A stretch of DNA of 64,000 nucleotides. Source: CBDCXE01 sp965223725 [NCBI: Nitrospinota bacterium]. Its GTDB lineage: Bacteria > Nitrospinota_A > UBA7883. Shown here one piece after another: positions 62,977-64,000 of this stretch. Made by a program: the position numbers and the translations under genes. The stretch is taken from positions 248,001 to 312,000 of the forward strand of contig CBDCXE010000003.1 of assembly GCA_965223725.1 (NCBI GenBank), in the 5' to 3' direction. The notes below the pieces were generated by a model that worked only from the letters and a program-made list of their open reading frames with translations, searched no databases and was not told the origin of the DNA. The stretch's first letter is position 1; each line of letters begins with the position of its first letter.

Positions 62977-64000
62977 CGAAACTTATGTCTCACCATGAAT
63001 TGTTCAATCATCGTTTCCAGCTTCTGCTTGAACAGCGGGCGGGCAAACCGTAACGCCTGACGCCGCATAGCCTCCGGGCTTAATTTATCGCTGTTGGCTT
63101 CAAACCGGTCGACGGCTTTATCTAGATCATAAACCGTCTGATGATCGAAATAGAGACCGGTCGGGCTTTCCGAAAACTCGTCGCGCAACGGTATCACCGT
63201 CTCCAGCGCGCCGCCGACGCCATAGGAGATCACCGGCATGCCACAAGCCATAGCCTCCACCGGCACGATACCAAAATCTTCCATGCCAGGAAAGATCAGC
63301 GCCCTTGATGTGCGGTACAGCTCGCGGATACGTTCGGAGCTGACGGAGCCTTCAAACTTTATGTTCGGCCCGGCCAGTTTACGCAGGCGCTTCTCGTCCT
63401 CCCCTTTGCCGACGATGGTCAACCGGTCGCGTCGGTTGTTGAAAGTTTCCACCGCCAGGTCGATCTTTTTATACGGCGCGAAAGCAGACACCACCAGATA
63501 GCCATCTCGTTTTGTGGTTGTGTCAAGGGTATAAAACTCGGTATCCACCGGTGGGTGGAGCACATCGGCTTCGACGTTATAATGCTTCTGGATCCGGTTG
63601 GCGACGTTCAAGGAGTTGGCGACGAACCTGTCCACCCGGTTGGCTGTGCGCACATCCCAGCGGCGCAGGTACGGCATTATTTTCTCGATCATGAAAAGTT
63701 TCGACCGCGAAAACCGGGCAGGATTGAAATAGTCGTCATACAGGTCCCAGGCGTACCGCATCGGTGTGTTGCAATAGCAGAGATGAGACGCCGCCCCAGG
63801 TATGATCCCTTTGGCGACGCAATGGCTGATCGAAAACACAAGGTCGTAGCCGCGCAGCTTGAACGACTCGATAGCTTTTGGCATCAGTGGCAGATAGTTG
63901 CGATACTTTTGTTCAGCGCCAGGAAGCTTTTGGATAAAAGACGTATATATTTTGCGGTCCTCGATGATCGGCGATACCGACCCGGGGATGTGCAGCAATG
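62973..64000 (-). CDS. GT4-type glycosyltransferase (5' part beyond window edge)
   Basis: GT-B fold transferase; 342 codons visible, open to the right edge, missing about 35 N-terminal residues. N-terminal half has YCNTPMRYAWDLYDDYF near 75. C-terminal half: GYLVVSAFAPYKKIDLAVE, GKGEDEKRLRKLAG, FPGMEDFGIVPVEAMACGMPVISY, with the EX7E-type donor-site glutamates (E in GMEDFGIVPVEA). Makes a glycan of the cell surface; linkage is unknown. It overlaps the convergent lipoprotein gene by 4 bases. Confidence 0.88.
   Translation of the reverse strand, partial: LLHIPGSVSPIIEDRKIYTSFIQKLPGAEQKYRNYLPLMPKAIESFKLRGYDLVFSISHCVAKGIIPGAASHLCYCNTPMRYAWDLYDDYFNPARFSRSKLFMIEKIMPYLRRWDVRTANRVDRFVANSLNVANRIQKHYNVEADVLHPPVDTEFYTLDTTTKRDGYLVVSAFAPYKKIDLAVETFNNRRDRLTIVGKGEDEKRLRKLAGPNIKFEGSVSSERIRELYRTSRALIFPGMEDFGIVPVEAMACGMPVISYGVGGALETVIPLRDEFSESPTGLYFDHQTVYDLDKAVDRFEANSDKLSPEAMRRQALRFARPLFKQKLETMIEQFMVRHKFR

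Overview
The window comes from a Gram-negative (diderm) bacterium. Evidence: a lipid A gene (lpxI), a secreted porin, a Wza/Wzc-type polysaccharide export operon and outer-membrane beta-barrels. Isoprenoids are made by the MEP route (ispD, dxr, uppS). A 2-oxoacid:ferredoxin oxidoreductase and a pentaheme cytochrome c point to an anaerobic or redox-versatile life style. The species cannot be named from sequence alone. Gene content would fit Desulfobacterota, Nitrospinota or related deep lineages, but that is a guess. No rRNA, tRNA, CRISPR array, insertion sequence or prophage was seen; this is mostly core chromosome.

Layout. 1-2.5 kb: end of lpxI, a GT39 membrane glycosyltransferase, a small Fis protein. 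2.6-4.9 kb: groES-groEL behind a sigma-70 promoter with a CIRCE (HrcA) operator. 5.2-9.4 kb: porin, pentaheme cytochrome, CPA-type antiporter. 9.4-16.8 kb: leftward exopolysaccharide operon (Ala-rich secreted repeat protein, beta-barrel, Wza-like, Wzc-like tyrosine kinase, VpsP-like, Wzy/ligase). 16.9-21.7 kb: DsbA-like lipoprotein, NtrC-type regulator, purM, TlpA, Nfu, a small membrane protein. 21.8-34.1 kb: rightward run pheA-tyrA-cmk-rpsA-sppA-GT39-aroK-like-aroC-helicase/nuclease fusion-ispD. 34.4-37.7 kb: two-gene oxoacid:ferredoxin oxidoreductase. 37.9-38.7 kb: PPP-type phosphatase.

38.9-51.0 kb: ribosomal superoperon from rplV (L22) through secY-adk-map-rpmJ-rpsM-rpsK-rpsD-rpoA-rplQ. 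The usual upstream half (S10, L3, L4, L23, L2, S19) is absent, and a near-consensus promoter with two tandem leader hairpins stands directly in front of rplV. 51.3-57.2 kb: rpsB-tsf-pyrH-frr-uppS-cdsA-dxr. 57.2-60.1 kb: leftward gpsA-larB-larC (nickel-pincer cofactor). 60.3-63.0 kb: zinc-ribbon coiled-coil protein, a deoxyhypusine-synthase-family protein, a CcmI-like lipoprotein. A GT4 glycosyltransferase runs off the right edge.

Most interesting points: an MrfA-like helicase fused to an MrfB-like exonuclease; a shikimate-kinase-like protein lacking several substrate-binding residues; the split S10 operon with structured leader; an interleaved inverted-repeat region before the oxidoreductase genes; a larB gene that seems to need a CTG start; and a bacterial deoxyhypusine synthase homologue with a tandem repeat in its promoter.
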